Shown in pieces: positions 24,793-34,446 of a DNA stretch of 64,000 nucleotides. A program made the position numbers and the translations under genes. The number at the start of each line of letters is the position of its first letter. Position 1 is the first letter of the stretch. This stretch comes from Streptomyces sp. HPF1205 (GTDB taxonomy: Bacteria; Actinomycetota; Actinomycetes; Streptomycetales; Streptomycetaceae), in assembly GCF_020400825.1 (NCBI RefSeq), contig NZ_JAINVH010000004.1:1-64000 (forward strand), given 5' to 3'. The notes under the pieces are model-generated. The model searched no databases. It was not told the DNA's origin and worked only from the letters and a program-made list of their open reading frames with translations.

Positions 24793-25257
24793 TCAGGTGG
24801 CCACTTCGACGGTCTCGCCCGGAGCTTTGCCGGACACCCGTTCGGCCTCCAGCGCGCTCTGGAGGATGATGACGGCCGCCGCCTGGTCCACTACGGAGCG
24901 TCCCTTCTTCGCCTTGACGCCGGATGCCCGCAGGCCCTGAGTGGCCGTCACGGTGGTCATCCGCTCGTCGACGAGGCGGACCGGGACCGGTGCGATGACT
25001 TTCGCCACATTCCCCGCGAAGGTCCGGGCCTTGGCCGCCGCCGGGCCCTCGGAGCCGTTCAGCGACCGCGGCAGCCCGACGACGACCTCAAGGGGCTCGT
25101 ACTCCGCCACGAGGGCGGCGAGGCGGCGCAGCGCGGCGGGCACGTCCCGCCCGGGCACGGTCTCCACGGGTGTGGCCAGGATCCCGTCGGGGTCGCACGA
25201 GGCCACCCCGATCCGGGCTTCCCCGACGTCCACGGCGAGCCGCCGTCCGCGCCGCAT
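24793..25257 (-). CDS. ruvX: RuvX / YqgF family RNase H-fold nuclease
   Basis: The family is linked to Holliday-junction resolution and pre-16S rRNA maturation. The 154-residue form starts MRRGRRLAVDVGEARIGVA, with the first catalytic Asp in DVG. Further motifs are VVVGLPRSLNGSEG, VRLVDERMTTVTA with an acidic residue, and VVDQAAAVIILQ. I prefer the ATG because GGGAGGA lies six bases upstream. An in-frame GTG nine codons earlier overlaps the alaS stop and is an alternative. It follows alaS directly. Confidence 0.92.
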   Translation of the reverse strand: MRRGRRLAVDVGEARIGVASCDPDGILATPVETVPGRDVPAALRRLAALVAEYEPLEVVVGLPRSLNGSEGPAAAKARTFAGNVAKVIAPVPVRLVDERMTTVTATQGLRASGVKAKKGRSVVDQAAAVIILQSALEAERVSGKAPGETVEVAT

Positions 25258-25280
25258 CGTTCCTCCCTCGCCCCCTCGCG

Positions 25281-27950
25281 TCACGCCTTGTCCGCCACCA
25301 GGCGCTGGACGGCCTCGATCGCCTCCGGTACGGCAGCCGCGTTCTGGCCGCCGCCCTGGGCGACGTCGTCCTTGCCGCCGCCTCCGCCGCCGAGGGTCTT
25401 GGCGGCGGTACGGACCAGCTCACCGGCCTTGATGCCGCGGTCGCGGGCGGCCTCGTTGGTGGCCACGACGGTCAGCGGACGCCCGCCCGACACCGTGAAC
25501 AGGGCGACCACGGCGGGGCGGCCGCCGGTGATGCGCCCGCGGACGTCCAGGACCAGCTTGCGCAGGTCGTCGGCGCTCGTACCGTCCGGCACCGCGCCGG
25601 TGACGAGCGCGACGCCCTTGACGTCGGCGGCGGATCCGGCGAGCCCGGCGGCGGCCTGGAGCACCTTCTCGGCGCGGAACTGCTCGATCTCCTTCTCGGC
25701 GTCCTTGAGCCTGGTCAGCATCCCGGCGATCTTCTCGGGCAGTTCCTCGGGGCGGCCCTTGACGAGGTCGGTCAGCCGGGAGACGAGGGTGTGCTCGCGG
25801 GCCAGGAAGGAGTAGGCGTCGACGCCGACCAGGGCCTCGACCCGGCGCACGCCGGAGCCGATGGAGGACTCGCCGAGCAGCTTGACCAGCCCGAGCTGGG
25901 CGGTGTTGTGCACGTGGGTGCCGCCGCACAGCTCCTTGGAGTAGTCGCCGATGGTGACCACCCGCACCCGGTCGCCGTACTTCTCGCCGAACTCGGCGAT
26001 CGCGCCCTGCTTCTTGGCCTCGGCGATCGGCATCACCTCGGCGGTCACGTCGAGTTCGCGGGCCAGCACCTCGTTGATCTTCTGCTCGACGTCGGTGAGG
26101 ACCGTGCCGGGGACGGCGGTCGGCGAGCCGAAGTCGAAGCGGAAGCGGCCGGGCGAGTTCTCGGAGCCGGCCTGGGCCGCGGTGGGGCCGAGCGCGTCGC
26201 GCAGCGCCTGGTGGGTGAGGTGGGTGGCGCTGTGGGCGCGGGCGATGGCCCGGCGGCGCACCAGGTCGATCTGCGCCAGGACGTTCGCGCCCACGGTGAC
26301 CTCGCCGACCTGGACGACGCCCTTGTGGACGCTCAGCCCGGACACCGGCTGCTGGACGTCGCGGACCTCGACGACGGCGCCGCCCTCCACCCTGATCCGG
26401 CCGGTGTCGGCGAGCTGGCCGCCGCCCTCGGCGTAGAAGGGGGTGCGGTCCAGCACGACCTCGACCTCGTCGCCCTCGGTGGCGGCGGGCGAGGGCACGC
26501 CGTCGACCAGCAGGCCGACGACGGTGGCCTCGTTGCTGTCGCGGGTGTAGCCGGTGAACTCGGTGGTGCCCGACCGGTCGGCGACCTCACGGTAGGCGGA
26601 CATGTCGGCGTGGCCGGTCTTCTTGGCGCGCGCGTCGGCCTTGGCGCGGTCGCGCTGTTCCTTCATCAGCCGGCGGAAGCCGTCCTCGTCCACGGACAGG
26701 CCCTGCTCGGCGGCCATCTCCAGGGTGAGGTCGATGGGGAAGCCCCAGGTGTCGTGGAGCAGGAACGCCTGCTCGCCGGGGAGCACGCGGGAGCCGGCCG
26801 ACTTCGTCTCGGTGACGGCGGTGTCCAGGATGTTGGTGCCGGCGGCCAGCGTCTTCAGGAAGCGGGCCTCCTCGGCGAGCGCCACGGACTCGATGCGCTT
26901 GCGGTCGGTGAGCAGTTCCGGGTACTGCTCGCCCATGGTGGTCAGGACCACGTCGATGAGTTCGGCGGCCACCGCCTCGTGCGCGCCCAGCAGCCGCATG
27001 TTGCGGATGGCGCGGCGCATGATGCGGCGCAGGACGTAGCCGCGGCCCTCGTTGCCGGGCACGACGCCGTCGCCGATGAGCATCATGGCGGTGCGCATGT
27101 GGTCGGCGACGACGCGCAGCGAGACGTCGCTGTCGTGGGCTTCGCCGTAGCGCACGCCGGTCAGTTCCGTGGCCTTGTCGATGACGACCCGCAGGGTGTC
27201 CGTCTCGTACATGTTGTGCACGCCCTGCAGGATCATCGCGAGGCGTTCCAGGCCGAGACCGGTGTCGATGTTCTTGGCGGGCAGGTCGCCGAGGATCGGG
27301 AAGTCCTCCTTGCCCTCCCCCGGCCCGCGCTCGTACTGCATGAAGACCAGGTTCCAGATCTCCACGTACCGCTCGTCGTTGACGGCCGGGCCGCCCTCGG
27401 GGCCGAACTCCGGGCCGCGGTCGTAGTTGATCTCGGAGCAGGGGCCGCAGGGGCCGGGCACGCCCATGGACCAGAAGTTGGGGCCCATGCCGAGGCGCTG
27501 GATCCGCTCGGCGGGCACGCCGATGACGTCGCGCCAGATCTGCTCGGCCTCGTCGTCCTGTTCGTAGACGGTGATCCAGAGCCGGTCCGGCTCCAGTCCG
27601 TAGCCACCCTTGTCCTGGGGCGTGGTCAGCAGCTCCCAGGCGTACTTGATGGCGCCTTCCTTGAAGTAGTCGCCGAAGGAGAAGTTGCCGCACATCTGGA
27701 AGAACGTGCCGTGCCTGGTGGTCTTGCCGACCTCGTCGATGTCCGGGGTGCGCACGCACTTCTGGACGCTGGTGGCGCGGTCGAAGGGCGGCTTGACCTC
27801 GCCGAGGAAGTACGGCTTGAAGGGGACCATGCCCGCGGGAACCAGGAGCAGCGTCGGGTCGTCGGCGATGAGCGACGCCGACGGCACGACGGTGTGCCCG
27901 CGCTCCTCGAAGAAGCGCAGCCAGCGGCGGCGGATTTCTGCCGACTCCAT
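25281..27950 (-). CDS. alaS: Alanyl-tRNA synthetase
   Basis: It charges tRNA-Ala. The 889-residue protein has the class II catalytic domain (motif 2 region with [15 protein letters not shown], then [13 protein letters not shown]) and the tRNA-recognition domain. The editing domain has the zinc ligands HSATH and CGGTH, and the C-Ala DHH-like region ends the protein. The ATG start ([10 protein letters not shown]) overlaps the stop of the upstream gene by one base. Upstream extension of the open frame belongs to that other gene's region. No T-box leader is visible. Confidence 0.97.
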   Translation of the reverse strand: MESAEIRRRWLRFFEERGHTVVPSASLIADDPTLLLVPAGMVPFKPYFLGEVKPPFDRATSVQKCVRTPDIDEVGKTTRHGTFFQMCGNFSFGDYFKEGAIKYAWELLTTPQDKGGYGLEPDRLWITVYEQDDEAEQIWRDVIGVPAERIQRLGMGPNFWSMGVPGPCGPCSEINYDRGPEFGPEGGPAVNDERYVEIWNLVFMQYERGPGEGKEDFPILGDLPAKNIDTGLGLERLAMILQGVHNMYETDTLRVVIDKATELTGVRYGEAHDSDVSLRVVADHMRTAMMLIGDGVVPGNEGRGYVLRRIMRRAIRNMRLLGAHEAVAAELIDVVLTTMGEQYPELLTDRKRIESVALAEEARFLKTLAAGTNILDTAVTETKSAGSRVLPGEQAFLLHDTWGFPIDLTLEMAAEQGLSVDEDGFRRLMKEQRDRAKADARAKKTGHADMSAYREVADRSGTTEFTGYTRDSNEATVVGLLVDGVPSPAATEGDEVEVVLDRTPFYAEGGGQLADTGRIRVEGGAVVEVRDVQQPVSGLSVHKGVVQVGEVTVGANVLAQIDLVRRRAIARAHSATHLTHQALRDALGPTAAQAGSENSPGRFRFDFGSPTAVPGTVLTDVEQKINEVLARELDVTAEVMPIAEAKKQGAIAEFGEKYGDRVRVVTIGDYSKELCGGTHVHNTAQLGLVKLLGESSIGSGVRRVEALVGVDAYSFLAREHTLVSRLTDLVKGRPEELPEKIAGMLTRLKDAEKEIEQFRAEKVLQAAAGLAGSAADVKGVALVTGAVPDGTSADDLRKLVLDVRGRITGGRPAVVALFTVSGGRPLTVVATNEAARDRGIKAGELVRTAAKTLGGGGGGKDDVAQGGGQNAAAVPEAIEAVQRLVADKA

Positions 27951-28321
27951 CAGTGTTCGTCCTTCCGGTTCTCGTACCCGTCGTACGTCAGGCCCCGGCG
28001 CTGCGCCGGGAGGTCGCCGTCCCGGGCGGGCAGGCCCGGGCCGTGGTCGGGGGCGGTCAGGCCCTTGGGTTCCGCGCCGCCCGGGAGGGCGGCGCCGGTG
28101 CGCAGGCCCAGCGCGTCGTGCAGTTCGCCCTCCCGCTGCGCCATGCCGGCCCGCACGTCCTGGGCGAACAGCCGCAGCCGCGCGCCGGTCTCCAGGGCGC
28201 GGTCGGCGGCGGTCGCGGCGAGGCTGTCCGGGCTGAGCCGGCGCATCGCGCGGCGCACCTTGGCGGTGGCCCACACTCCGGTGGCGGCGCCGGTGAGGAA
28301 CCAGAACAGGCGGCGGAACAT
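27950..28321 (-). CDS. Small conserved actinobacterial protein (DUF6167-like)
   Basis: The 123-residue protein has an N-terminal hydrophobic helix ([17 protein letters not shown]) followed by an amphipathic, Arg-rich segment ([20 protein letters not shown]). A polar, proline-rich tail completes it. It probably associates with the membrane through its N-terminus. Function is unknown. The family call is from memory of this position upstream of alaS. It is translationally linked to alaS by a one-base stop/start overlap and follows the DUF948 gene by five bases, so the three genes form a unit. Confidence 0.8.
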   Translation of the reverse strand: MFRRLFWFLTGAATGVWATAKVRRAMRRLSPDSLAATAADRALETGARLRLFAQDVRAGMAQREGELHDALGLRTGAALPGGAEPKGLTAPDHGPGLPARDGDLPAQRRGLTYDGYENRKDEH

Positions 28322-28326
28322 GGGCC

Positions 28327-28767
28327 TCAGTCCTTGGAGCGGTTGCGTCGGCCGCCGCGCCTGCTGGCGGGCAGCGTTTTGCCTGCCGCGGCGGTGCCGG
28401 TCCCGGCCCGGCCCGCGTCGCCGGTCCGCAGGCCCACCGCGCGCCGCACCCCGTAGCCGAACGCGGCGACCTTCACCAGGGGGCCGCCGAACGCCGTTGC
28501 GACCGTGGACGACAGCGCGGAGGCGTTGGCGGTCACCTCGGCCACCTCCGCGGTGATGGTGTCCACCCGGTCCAGCTGGGTGTGCGCCTCGCGCAGCGCG
28601 GCGCTCGCCTCGCCGAGCAGCGGGACCGCCTGCTCGGTGATCCCGGCGACCAGCTCGGTGGTGCGCCTGAGCGTCTGGGCGAGCCGTACCAGCGCGACGG
28701 CCAGGAACGACACCAGGATCGCCCAGAACACCGCAACGATGAGGCCGGCCACCTCTCCACCGGACAC
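28327..28767 (-). CDS. DUF948-type membrane-anchored protein
   Basis: The 146 residues comprise one N-terminal membrane helix (about 6-27, [20 protein letters not shown]) and a long amphipathic helix (about 30-90). That helix resembles methyl-accepting-type coiled coil ([36 protein letters not shown]). A basic tail ([11 protein letters not shown]) ends it. This layout fits DUF948, whose function is unknown. The GTG start gives MSGGEVAGL. It is first in the DUF948-DUF6167-alaS unit. Confidence 0.82.
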   Translation of the reverse strand: MSGGEVAGLIVAVFWAILVSFLAVALVRLAQTLRRTTELVAGITEQAVPLLGEASAALREAHTQLDRVDTITAEVAEVTANASALSSTVATAFGGPLVKVAAFGYGVRRAVGLRTGDAGRAGTGTAAAGKTLPASRRGGRRNRSKD

Positions 28768-28901
28768 GCGCCGCTCTCCCTCGCCTTCGAGACCCGCCGA
28801 CAGGACTCCGACCCTATCGCGCCGGACCTGCGCACCCGTACCGCATTGCCGCCCCGTTCCCTCGGGGGCCCGGCGGAGCGGCGGTCGTGACCCGGCGAAG
28901 G

Positions 28902-29513
28902 TCAGCGGGCGTAGAACTCGACGACCAGCTGCTCGTCGCAGACGACCGGGACCTCGTGGCGGTTGGGGTCGCGGTCGAGGCGGAAGGCGAGCAGCGGCAG
29001 GTTGACCTGCAGGTAACGGGGGGTCTCGCCGTCACCGGCCCAGCCGCCCTCGCGGGCCACCAGGAACGGGGTCTTCTCGCGGGACCGCTCGCGGACCTGG
29101 ACGACGTCCTCGGGGCGCACCCGGTAGGACGGCTTGTCGACCTTGCGGCCGTTGACCTCGATGTGGCCGTGCACGACCATCTGCCGCGACTGGTAGATGG
29201 TGCGGGCCAGCCCGGCGCGCAGCACCAGCGCGTCCAGCCGGCGCTCCAGCTCGACGATCAGCGCCTCACCGGTCTTGCCCTGGACCTTCTTGGCGCGCTC
29301 GTACGCGCGCAGCATCTGCCGCTCGCTGATGTCGTACTGCGCCCGCAGCCGCTGCTTCTCCAGCAGGCGGGTCTTGTAGTCGCTGGTCTGCTTGCGGCCG
29401 CGGCCGTGCTCGCCCGGCGGGTAGGGACGGGCCTCGAAGTACCTGACCGCCTTGGGGGTGAGCGCGATGCCGAGCGCCCGCGACTTCTTGACCTTGGGAC
29501 GCGACTGATTCAC
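28902..29513 (-). CDS. rpsD: 30S ribosomal protein S4
   Basis: S4 nucleates 30S assembly and binds 16S rRNA. The 203 residues have the N-terminal S4 domain (PKVKKSRALGIALTPKAVRYFEARPYPPGEHGRGRKQ) and the S4 RNA-binding fold (RRLDALVLRAGLARTIYQSRQMVVHGHIEVNGRKVD). It has no N-terminal cysteine quartet, so it is the zinc-free (C-minus) form. A GTG start follows GGAGG. The gene stands alone outside the alpha operon, common in actinobacteria. An iron-box-like palindrome lies immediately upstream. Confidence 0.97.
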   Translation of the reverse strand: MNQSRPKVKKSRALGIALTPKAVRYFEARPYPPGEHGRGRKQTSDYKTRLLEKQRLRAQYDISERQMLRAYERAKKVQGKTGEALIVELERRLDALVLRAGLARTIYQSRQMVVHGHIEVNGRKVDKPSYRVRPEDVVQVRERSREKTPFLVAREGGWAGDGETPRYLQVNLPLLAFRLDRDPNRHEVPVVCDEQLVVEFYAR

Positions 29514-29849
29514 GTGCGTCGAACCTCCGTGTAATTAGGTAAGGCTTACCTTAGCCGAAGAGGGTGCGTGGTTCGGCCCGGGAACCCCATGCCCGACGTG
29601 CGGGCCCTGGTCAGCCGCGTCCCGTAGCTGAGGAAACGCCGCGCCGGCCCTCGGCCGCGCGGCGTGCGCACACTCCTTGACCACAGTAACCCGCCTCCCG
29701 CGCCGGCCATTCCCGGCCGCGGGGCGGCCGACCGCCGTGCCGGGCGGCCGGCGCGGGCTCACCGCCCGGGCCCACTCGGCGCGCTCATTCCTCGGGTCCA
29801 CTCCGCGCGCTCACTGCACGGGTCCACGGCACGGGCCCGCTCCGCGCGC
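29514..29849. other. rarA-rpsD intergenic region
   Basis: This 336-base gap contains no gene. It holds the rpsD ribosome site, a 19-base palindrome next to rpsD, a GC-rich middle stretch without a clear terminator, and a set of direct repeats running into the end of rarA. The short open frames here are compositionally random. Confidence 0.7.
29535..29553. promoter_or_regulatory. Iron-box-like palindrome (DtxR/IdeR/DmdR type) upstream of rpsD
   Basis: TTAGGTAAGGCTTACCTTA agrees with the DtxR/IdeR consensus TTAGGTTAGGCTAACCTAA at 16 of 19 positions and keeps near-perfect dyad symmetry. It ends 22 bases before the rpsD start codon, so a bound repressor would overlap the promoter or the 5' end of the transcript. 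Regulation of S4 by iron would be unexpected. The site may instead be a chance AT-rich palindrome or a leader hairpin. Confidence 0.5.
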
Positions 29850-29858
29850 TCATTCCTC
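29769..29858. repeat. Three direct repeats spanning the 3' end of rarA
   Basis: Three 25-base copies of GGcCCaCTCcGCGCGCTCAtTcCtC-like sequence start at 29769, 29795 and 29834. The third includes the last codons and stop of rarA, so the gene's tail appears to have been duplicated downstream. Confidence 0.65.
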
Positions 29859-31205
29859 GGTGCCGGCCAGCCGCTCGCGCACCCGCTCCAGCACGTCGGC
29901 GTACCGCGCCTCCGCGCCGTAGCGCGTCGGCTCGTAGTACTGACGGCCGGCGAGTTCCTCGGGGAGGTAGCGCTGGGCGGCGATGGCCCCGGGCACGTCG
30001 TGCGGGTAGACGTACCCCTGGGCGTGGCCGAGTTTCGCCGCGCCCTTGTAGTGGCCGTCGCGCAGGTGCGGCGGCACGGGGCCCGCCTTGCCGTCGCGTA
30101 CGTCGGCGAGCGCGGCGCCGATCGCCGTGGTGGCGGCGTTGGACTTGGGGGCCAGGGCGAGGGCGATGGTGGCGTGGCTGAGGATCAGCGACGCCTCGGG
30201 GAAGCCGATCATCGCCACGGCCTGCGCGGCGGCCACGGCGGTGGGCAGCGCGGTCGGGTCGGCCAGCCCGATGTCCTCGCTGGCGGAGATCATCAGCCGC
30301 CGGGCGATGAAGCGCGGGTCCTCGCCCGCGACGATCATCCGCGCCAGGTAGTGCAGCGCGGCGTCCACGTCCGAGCCCCGGATGGACTTGATCAGGGCGC
30401 TCGCCACGTCGTAGTGCTGGTCGCCGTCCCGGTCGTAGGCGACCGCGGCCCGGTCGACCGACTCCTCCAGGGTCGCCAGGGTGATGGTGGTCGCGCCCTT
30501 GGCCAGCGCCGCTCCCGCGCCGGCCTCCAGGGCGGTCAGCGCGCGGCGGGCGTCACCGCCGGCGATCCGCAGCAGGTGCGCCTCGGCGTCCTCCGGCAGC
30601 GTCACCGCCCCGCCGAGGCCCCGCTCCTCGCTCAGCGCCCGGCGCACCACGTCGCGCACGGCGTCCTCGCCGAGCGGTTCGAGGGTCAGCAGCAGCGAGC
30701 GGGACAGCAGCGGGGAGATCACCGAGAAGTACGGGTTCTCGGTGGTGGCCGCGATCAGCGTCACCCAGCGGTTCTCGACGGCGGGCAGCAGGGAGTCCTG
30801 CTGGGCCTTGCTGAAGCGGTGGATCTCGTCCAGGAACAGCACGGTCTCCCGCCCGTAGCCGCCGGACTCGCGCTTGGCGCTCTCGATGACCGCCCGGACC
30901 TCCTTGACCCCGGCGGTGATCGCGGACAGTTCCACGAAGCGCTTGTTGGTGGCCTTGCTGACCACGTACGCCAGGGTGGTCTTGCCCGTGCCCGGCGGAC
31001 CCCACAGGATCACCGACGAGGGGCCGGCGGGACCACCGCCGCCCTCCCCCACCAGGCGCCGCAGCGGCGAACCCGGGCGCAGCAGGTGCTGCTGCCCCAC
31101 GACCTCGTCCAGCGTGCGCGGACGCATCCGGACGGCGAGCGGGCTGGCCCCGGGATCACGCTCCTGACGGGCTTCGGCGGCGGCGGTGAACAGGTCTGGC
31201 TCCAC
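29850..31205 (-). CDS. rarA: Replication-associated recombination protein A (RarA/MgsA AAA ATPase)
   Basis: RarA acts at stalled forks and single-strand DNA, related to clamp loaders. The 451 residues have Walker [10 protein letters not shown] at 69-77 and Walker B LFLDEIHR. Sensor 1 is [10 protein letters not shown], the arginine-finger region is [10 protein letters not shown], and a helical tetramerisation domain includes [16 protein letters not shown] and [20 protein letters not shown] chose the GTG giving [11 protein letters not shown], the usual N-terminus. A second GTG seven codons upstream is possible. It precedes rpsD with a repeat-rich gap. Confidence 0.94.
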   Translation of the reverse strand: MEPDLFTAAAEARQERDPGASPLAVRMRPRTLDEVVGQQHLLRPGSPLRRLVGEGGGGPAGPSSVILWGPPGTGKTTLAYVVSKATNKRFVELSAITAGVKEVRAVIESAKRESGGYGRETVLFLDEIHRFSKAQQDSLLPAVENRWVTLIAATTENPYFSVISPLLSRSLLLTLEPLGEDAVRDVVRRALSEERGLGGAVTLPEDAEAHLLRIAGGDARRALTALEAGAGAALAKGATTITLATLEESVDRAAVAYDRDGDQHYDVASALIKSIRGSDVDAALHYLARMIVAGEDPRFIARRLMISASEDIGLADPTALPTAVAAAQAVAMIGFPEASLILSHATIALALAPKSNAATTAIGAALADVRDGKAGPVPPHLRDGHYKGAAKLGHAQGYVYPHDVPGAIAAQRYLPEELAGRQYYEPTRYGAEARYADVLERVRERLAGTEE

Positions 31206-31271
31206 GTACTGCAGCGTAAGCCACACCTGTGACAGCCCGGCCGGGCCGCCGGGCCCGCGGGGGACGGCCGG

Positions 31272-31931
31272 TCAGACCAGCGTCTTCCAGTACGACCACC
31301 AGCGGGCCAGGATCAGCGTGGCAATGATCCCGTACCACAGCACGGGGACCACCCAGTGGAACTCCAGCACCAGCGCGCGGGCGCCGGCCGGGATCTTGAT
31401 GACGCGGTGCTTGATGTTGTGGACCAGCGTGTACCAGAAGACGGCGATGGTGACGACCCACGCCAGGCTGCACCACAGGCACAGGGAGCCGATGTTGTAC
31501 AGCGTCTGGTACTGCAGCCAGGAGCAGAAGACGACGCCGAACAGGCCGCCGGCCTGCAGGCCCAGCCAGTACCACGTCTTGTAGCGGGCTCCGGCGAAGG
31601 CGCCCATGGCGACGGCGATCACCACGGGGAAGGCGACCAGGCCGATGATCGGGTTCTGGAACCCGAAGACGTGGGCCTGCGGGCTCTGCATGACGTTGCC
31701 GCAGGAGATGATCGGGTTCAGGCTGCACGCGGGGGTGTAGGTCTTGCCCTCGACCTTGGCCTGCAACAACTTGAACTTGTCGTCGGTGATCACGAAGGAC
31801 GCGACGAGGCCCAGGGCGCCGCAGATCAGAAGCAGCCAGGTGTAGGCGCGTCCTGCCGCGATCCCCTCCGGCTCGTGCTGCTCGCTGCCGCCGTCCGTTC
31901 GTGTCTCGTCGTCAAGCGCGGATGTCGTCAT
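31272..31931 (-). CDS. Vitamin K epoxide reductase (VKOR) family thiol oxidoreductase
   Basis: Bacterial VKOR homologues reoxidise DsbA-like proteins using menaquinone, driving disulfide formation outside the membrane. The 219-residue protein has five likely membrane helices. Both cysteine pairs are present: Cys69/Cys77 (CSLNPIISC, 8 apart as in the family) and the CxxC at Cys151/Cys154 (CLWC), so the electron path is intact. The N-terminal 28 residues are polar and cytoplasmic. I start at the ATG giving MTTSALDDE. No thioredoxin domain is fused and no DsbA is adjacent. Confidence 0.92.
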   Translation of the reverse strand: MTTSALDDETRTDGGSEQHEPEGIAAGRAYTWLLLICGALGLVASFVITDDKFKLLQAKVEGKTYTPACSLNPIISCGNVMQSPQAHVFGFQNPIIGLVAFPVVIAVAMGAFAGARYKTWYWLGLQAGGLFGVVFCSWLQYQTLYNIGSLCLWCSLAWVVTIAVFWYTLVHNIKHRVIKIPAGARALVLEFHWVVPVLWYGIIATLILARWWSYWKTLV

Positions 31932-32060
31932 GGCCGCCGTTCTTCTCGGTCCGTGGGGGTGAGCGGGCTTCCCCAATTGTGCACGAGCACCCTGTGGACG
32001 CTATAAGGCCGAAAGGCCCCCGTACACGTACGAGAGCCCTTCTCTACCCGTTCGAGCGGA

Positions 32061-33323
32061 TCAGCGCAGCCGTTCCTTGACGGTGGCGACGAGCTCGTCG
32101 AGCCGGACCGGCGTCTGCTCCCCGCTGTCGAGGTCCTTGAGCTGGACCACGCCGTCGGCCAGGTCGCGTTCGCCGGCCACCAGGGCGAACCGGGCACCGG
32201 AGCGGTTGGCGGACTTCATGGCGTTCTTCATGCCGCGGCCGCCGTACGCGAGGTCGGCGGCGACCCCGTCCCGGCGCAGCGCGGTGACCGCGGTGAACAG
32301 GGCGCGGCGGGCCTCCTCGCCCAGCGGCACCGCGTAGACGTCGGTGGCCCGGGGCAGCGGCAGCTCCACGCCCTCCGCCTTGAGCGCGAGGACCGTGCGG
32401 TCCACGCCCAGCGCCCAGCCGACCGAGGGCAGCTCGGGGCCGCCGATCATCTCCGACAGCCCGTCGTAGCGCCCGCCGCCGCCCACCGCGGACTGCGAGC
32501 CGAGCCCGTCGTGCACGAACTCGAAGGTGGTGCGGGTGTAGTAGTCGAGCCCGCGGACCAGGTGCGGGTCGTCCTCGTACCGGACCCCGGCCGCGGTGAG
32601 CTGCTCGCGCACCTGCTCGTGGTACGCCTTGCACTCCTCGCACAGGTGGTCGGCGATCCGCGGAGCGCCCGTGAGCTGGGCACGTACCGCCGCGCGCTTG
32701 TCGTCCAGCACCCGCAGCGGGTTGATCTCGATCCGCTTGCGGGTGTCCTCGTCCAGGTCGAGGCCGCGCAGGAAGTCCTGAAGGGCGGCCCGGTAGGCCG
32801 GGCGGCACGTCTTGTCGCCGAGGGTGTTCAGCAGCAGCCGGAAGTCGCTGAGGCCCAGCGACCGGTAGGCGTCGACGGCCAGCACGATCAGCTCGGCGTC
32901 CAGCAGCGGGTCCTCGGCGCCGATCGCCTCGGCGCCGACCTGGGAGAAGTGGCGGTAGCGGCCGGCCTGCGGGCGCTCGTAGCGGTAGTAGGAGCCGCTG
33001 TACCACAGCTTGACCGGCAGGTTCCCGGCCTTGTGCAGGTTGGCCTCCAGGGCCGCGCGCAGGACGGACGCGGTGCCCTCGGGCCGCAGGGCGAGCCGGG
33101 TGCCGCCCTTGGTGGTGAAGGTGTACATCTCCTTGGTCACGATGTCGGTCGACTCGCCGACGCCGCGGGAGAAGAGTTCGACGTTCTCGAAGCCGGGGGT
33201 CTCCACGTAGCCGTATCCGGCGCGGCGCAGCGGGGCGGCGATCGCCTCGCGCACCGCGAGATAGACGGCGGAGTCGGGCGGCAGCAGGTCGTAGGTGCCC
33301 TTGGGGGCCTGGAACGTGCTCAC
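32061..33323 (-). CDS. hisS: Histidyl-tRNA synthetase
   Basis: It charges tRNA-His. The 420 residues have class II motif 2 ([18 protein letters not shown]), the HisA motif [15 protein letters not shown] and His[14 protein letters not shown]-terminal anticodon-binding domain ends with [19 protein letters not shown]. The GTG start ([15 protein letters not shown]) is the family N-terminus. The long upstream frame overlaps the neighbouring hydrolase and is a shadow. It follows the hydrolase gene by 11 bases, a frequent pairing. Confidence 0.97.
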   Translation of the reverse strand: MSTFQAPKGTYDLLPPDSAVYLAVREAIAAPLRRAGYGYVETPGFENVELFSRGVGESTDIVTKEMYTFTTKGGTRLALRPEGTASVLRAALEANLHKAGNLPVKLWYSGSYYRYERPQAGRYRHFSQVGAEAIGAEDPLLDAELIVLAVDAYRSLGLSDFRLLLNTLGDKTCRPAYRAALQDFLRGLDLDEDTRKRIEINPLRVLDDKRAAVRAQLTGAPRIADHLCEECKAYHEQVREQLTAAGVRYEDDPHLVRGLDYYTRTTFEFVHDGLGSQSAVGGGGRYDGLSEMIGGPELPSVGWALGVDRTVLALKAEGVELPLPRATDVYAVPLGEEARRALFTAVTALRRDGVAADLAYGGRGMKNAMKSANRSGARFALVAGERDLADGVVQLKDLDSGEQTPVRLDELVATVKERLR

Positions 33324-33334
33324 GGCAGGTCTCG

Positions 33335-34045
33335 TCACAATCCTCGTCGTGGAGCCGCGTCGGCGGCTCCCGCGCCGCGGGCCGCCTCCGCCAGGTAGGG
33401 GTTGGCGGCGCGTTCGCGGCCGATGGTGGTCTGGGGTCCGTGGCCGGACAGCACGACGGTCGAGTCGTCGAGCGGCAGGCACACGCGGGCCAGCGACTCG
33501 TACAGCTCGGCCGTGGAGCCGCCGGGCAGATCGGTGCGTCCGACGGAGCCGGCGAACAGCAGGTCGCCGGAGAACAGCACCGACGGGATGTCGGCGGCCT
33601 CGGGCAGCCTGTACGTCACCGACCCCTTGGTATGGCCGGGCGCGTGGGAGACCTCGAACTCCAGGCCCGCCAGGGACAGGCGGGCGCCGTCCGTCAGCTC
33701 CCTGAGGTCGTCGGGCTCGCCGACGGTCAGGTCGCCCAGGAGCTGCTGCCCGACCGCGCGGCCGAGCCCCTTGGCCGGGTCGGTGAGCATGTCCCGGTCC
33801 CCGGGGTGGATCCAGGCGGGCACGCCGTGGGCGCCGCACACCGGGATCACCGAGGCGACGTGGTCCAGGTGGCCGTGGGAAAGGATGACGGCGACGGGCT
33901 TGAGTCGGTGCTTGGCGAGCATGTCCTCGACGCCCTGGGCCGCGAGGTGGCCCGGGTCGACGATCACGCACTCCTCACCGGCGGCGGGGGCGACCACGTA
34001 GCAGTTGGTGCCCCAGGCCCCGGCGGGGAACCCGGCGATCAGCAC
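33335..34045 (-). CDS. Metallo-beta-lactamase-fold hydrolase (glyoxalase II-like)
   Basis: The 236-residue protein has the SHGHLDH metal motif at 56-62, His138 in GHTKGS, Asp161 in FSGDLLF and a final LSGHGPQT histidine. That makes a complete two-metal site. It resembles hydroxyacylglutathione hydrolase. Actinobacteria lack glutathione, so a mycothiol thioester or other substrate is likely. This is inference. The GTG start follows GAAGGACGAAC. It probably forms a two-gene unit with hisS. Confidence 0.88.
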   Translation of the reverse strand: MLIAGFPAGAWGTNCYVVAPAAGEECVIVDPGHLAAQGVEDMLAKHRLKPVAVILSHGHLDHVASVIPVCGAHGVPAWIHPGDRDMLTDPAKGLGRAVGQQLLGDLTVGEPDDLRELTDGARLSLAGLEFEVSHAPGHTKGSVTYRLPEAADIPSVLFSGDLLFAGSVGRTDLPGGSTAELYESLARVCLPLDDSTVVLSGHGPQTTIGRERAANPYLAEAARGAGAADAAPRRGL

Positions 34046-34446
34046 GTTCGTCCTTCGGTAGTCCTGGTCCGGGGCGGTGGCCCCGGGGGCGGTGTCGGCA
34101 GGTCGAAAGCCTACCGGCGGGCGTGCGGCGGCGGCGAACCCGTATCGCGCACAGCCGCGCCTCGTATCGTGCGGTGCGGCGGGCTGGACGGCACGCGCGC
34201 GGGACGCGAAGATCTGCGCACACGGCGCGTCGGCCCCGCACGGCACGTGCCCGGCCACGGGGCACGGCCGACGGCAACGAAAACAGTGGCAGCAACGACA
34301 GCACTGGCGAGCAGTGGCAAGCACTGACAGCACCGACAGCACTGGCAAGCACCGGCAACAGCGACAGCACTGACGGCGAACGACAGCAGCAACACCAACG
34401 GCAACGACATCACCGGCATCAACGATTCAACGACGGAGACGGCGAA
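34046..34446. other. Divergent intergenic region between the hydrolase and cyclophilin genes
   Basis: The 400-base gap separates two genes transcribed apart and must hold both promoters, but I see no consensus pair I would defend. The half next to the cyclophilin is a striking ACAGCA/GGCAA low-complexity tract. Open frames that cross it would add 108 poorly conserved, Ser/Gln/His-rich residues to the cyclophilin, so I do not include them. Confidence 0.6.
34271..34430. repeat. ACAGCA/GGCAACG low-complexity tract in the cyclophilin leader
   Basis: Units such as GACAGCACTGGCAAGCAC, CAGCACCGACAGCACTGGC and GGCAACGACA recur with drift over about 160 bases. The tract is strongly purine-biased on the plus strand and lower in GC than its surroundings. 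It would be transcribed as an unstructured leader if the promoter lies upstream. Confidence 0.7.

Noticed and set aside
25170..28556. 1128-residue plus-strand open frame
   Set aside because: Antisense shadow of alaS and its upstream genes, with the same biased composition. alaS motifs are all on the minus strand.
34123..34446. Upstream extension of the cyclophilin frame through the ACAGCA tract
   Set aside because: It adds Ser/Gln/His-rich sequence without family support. The GTG at 34447 gives the usual basic N-terminus and has a ribosome site.
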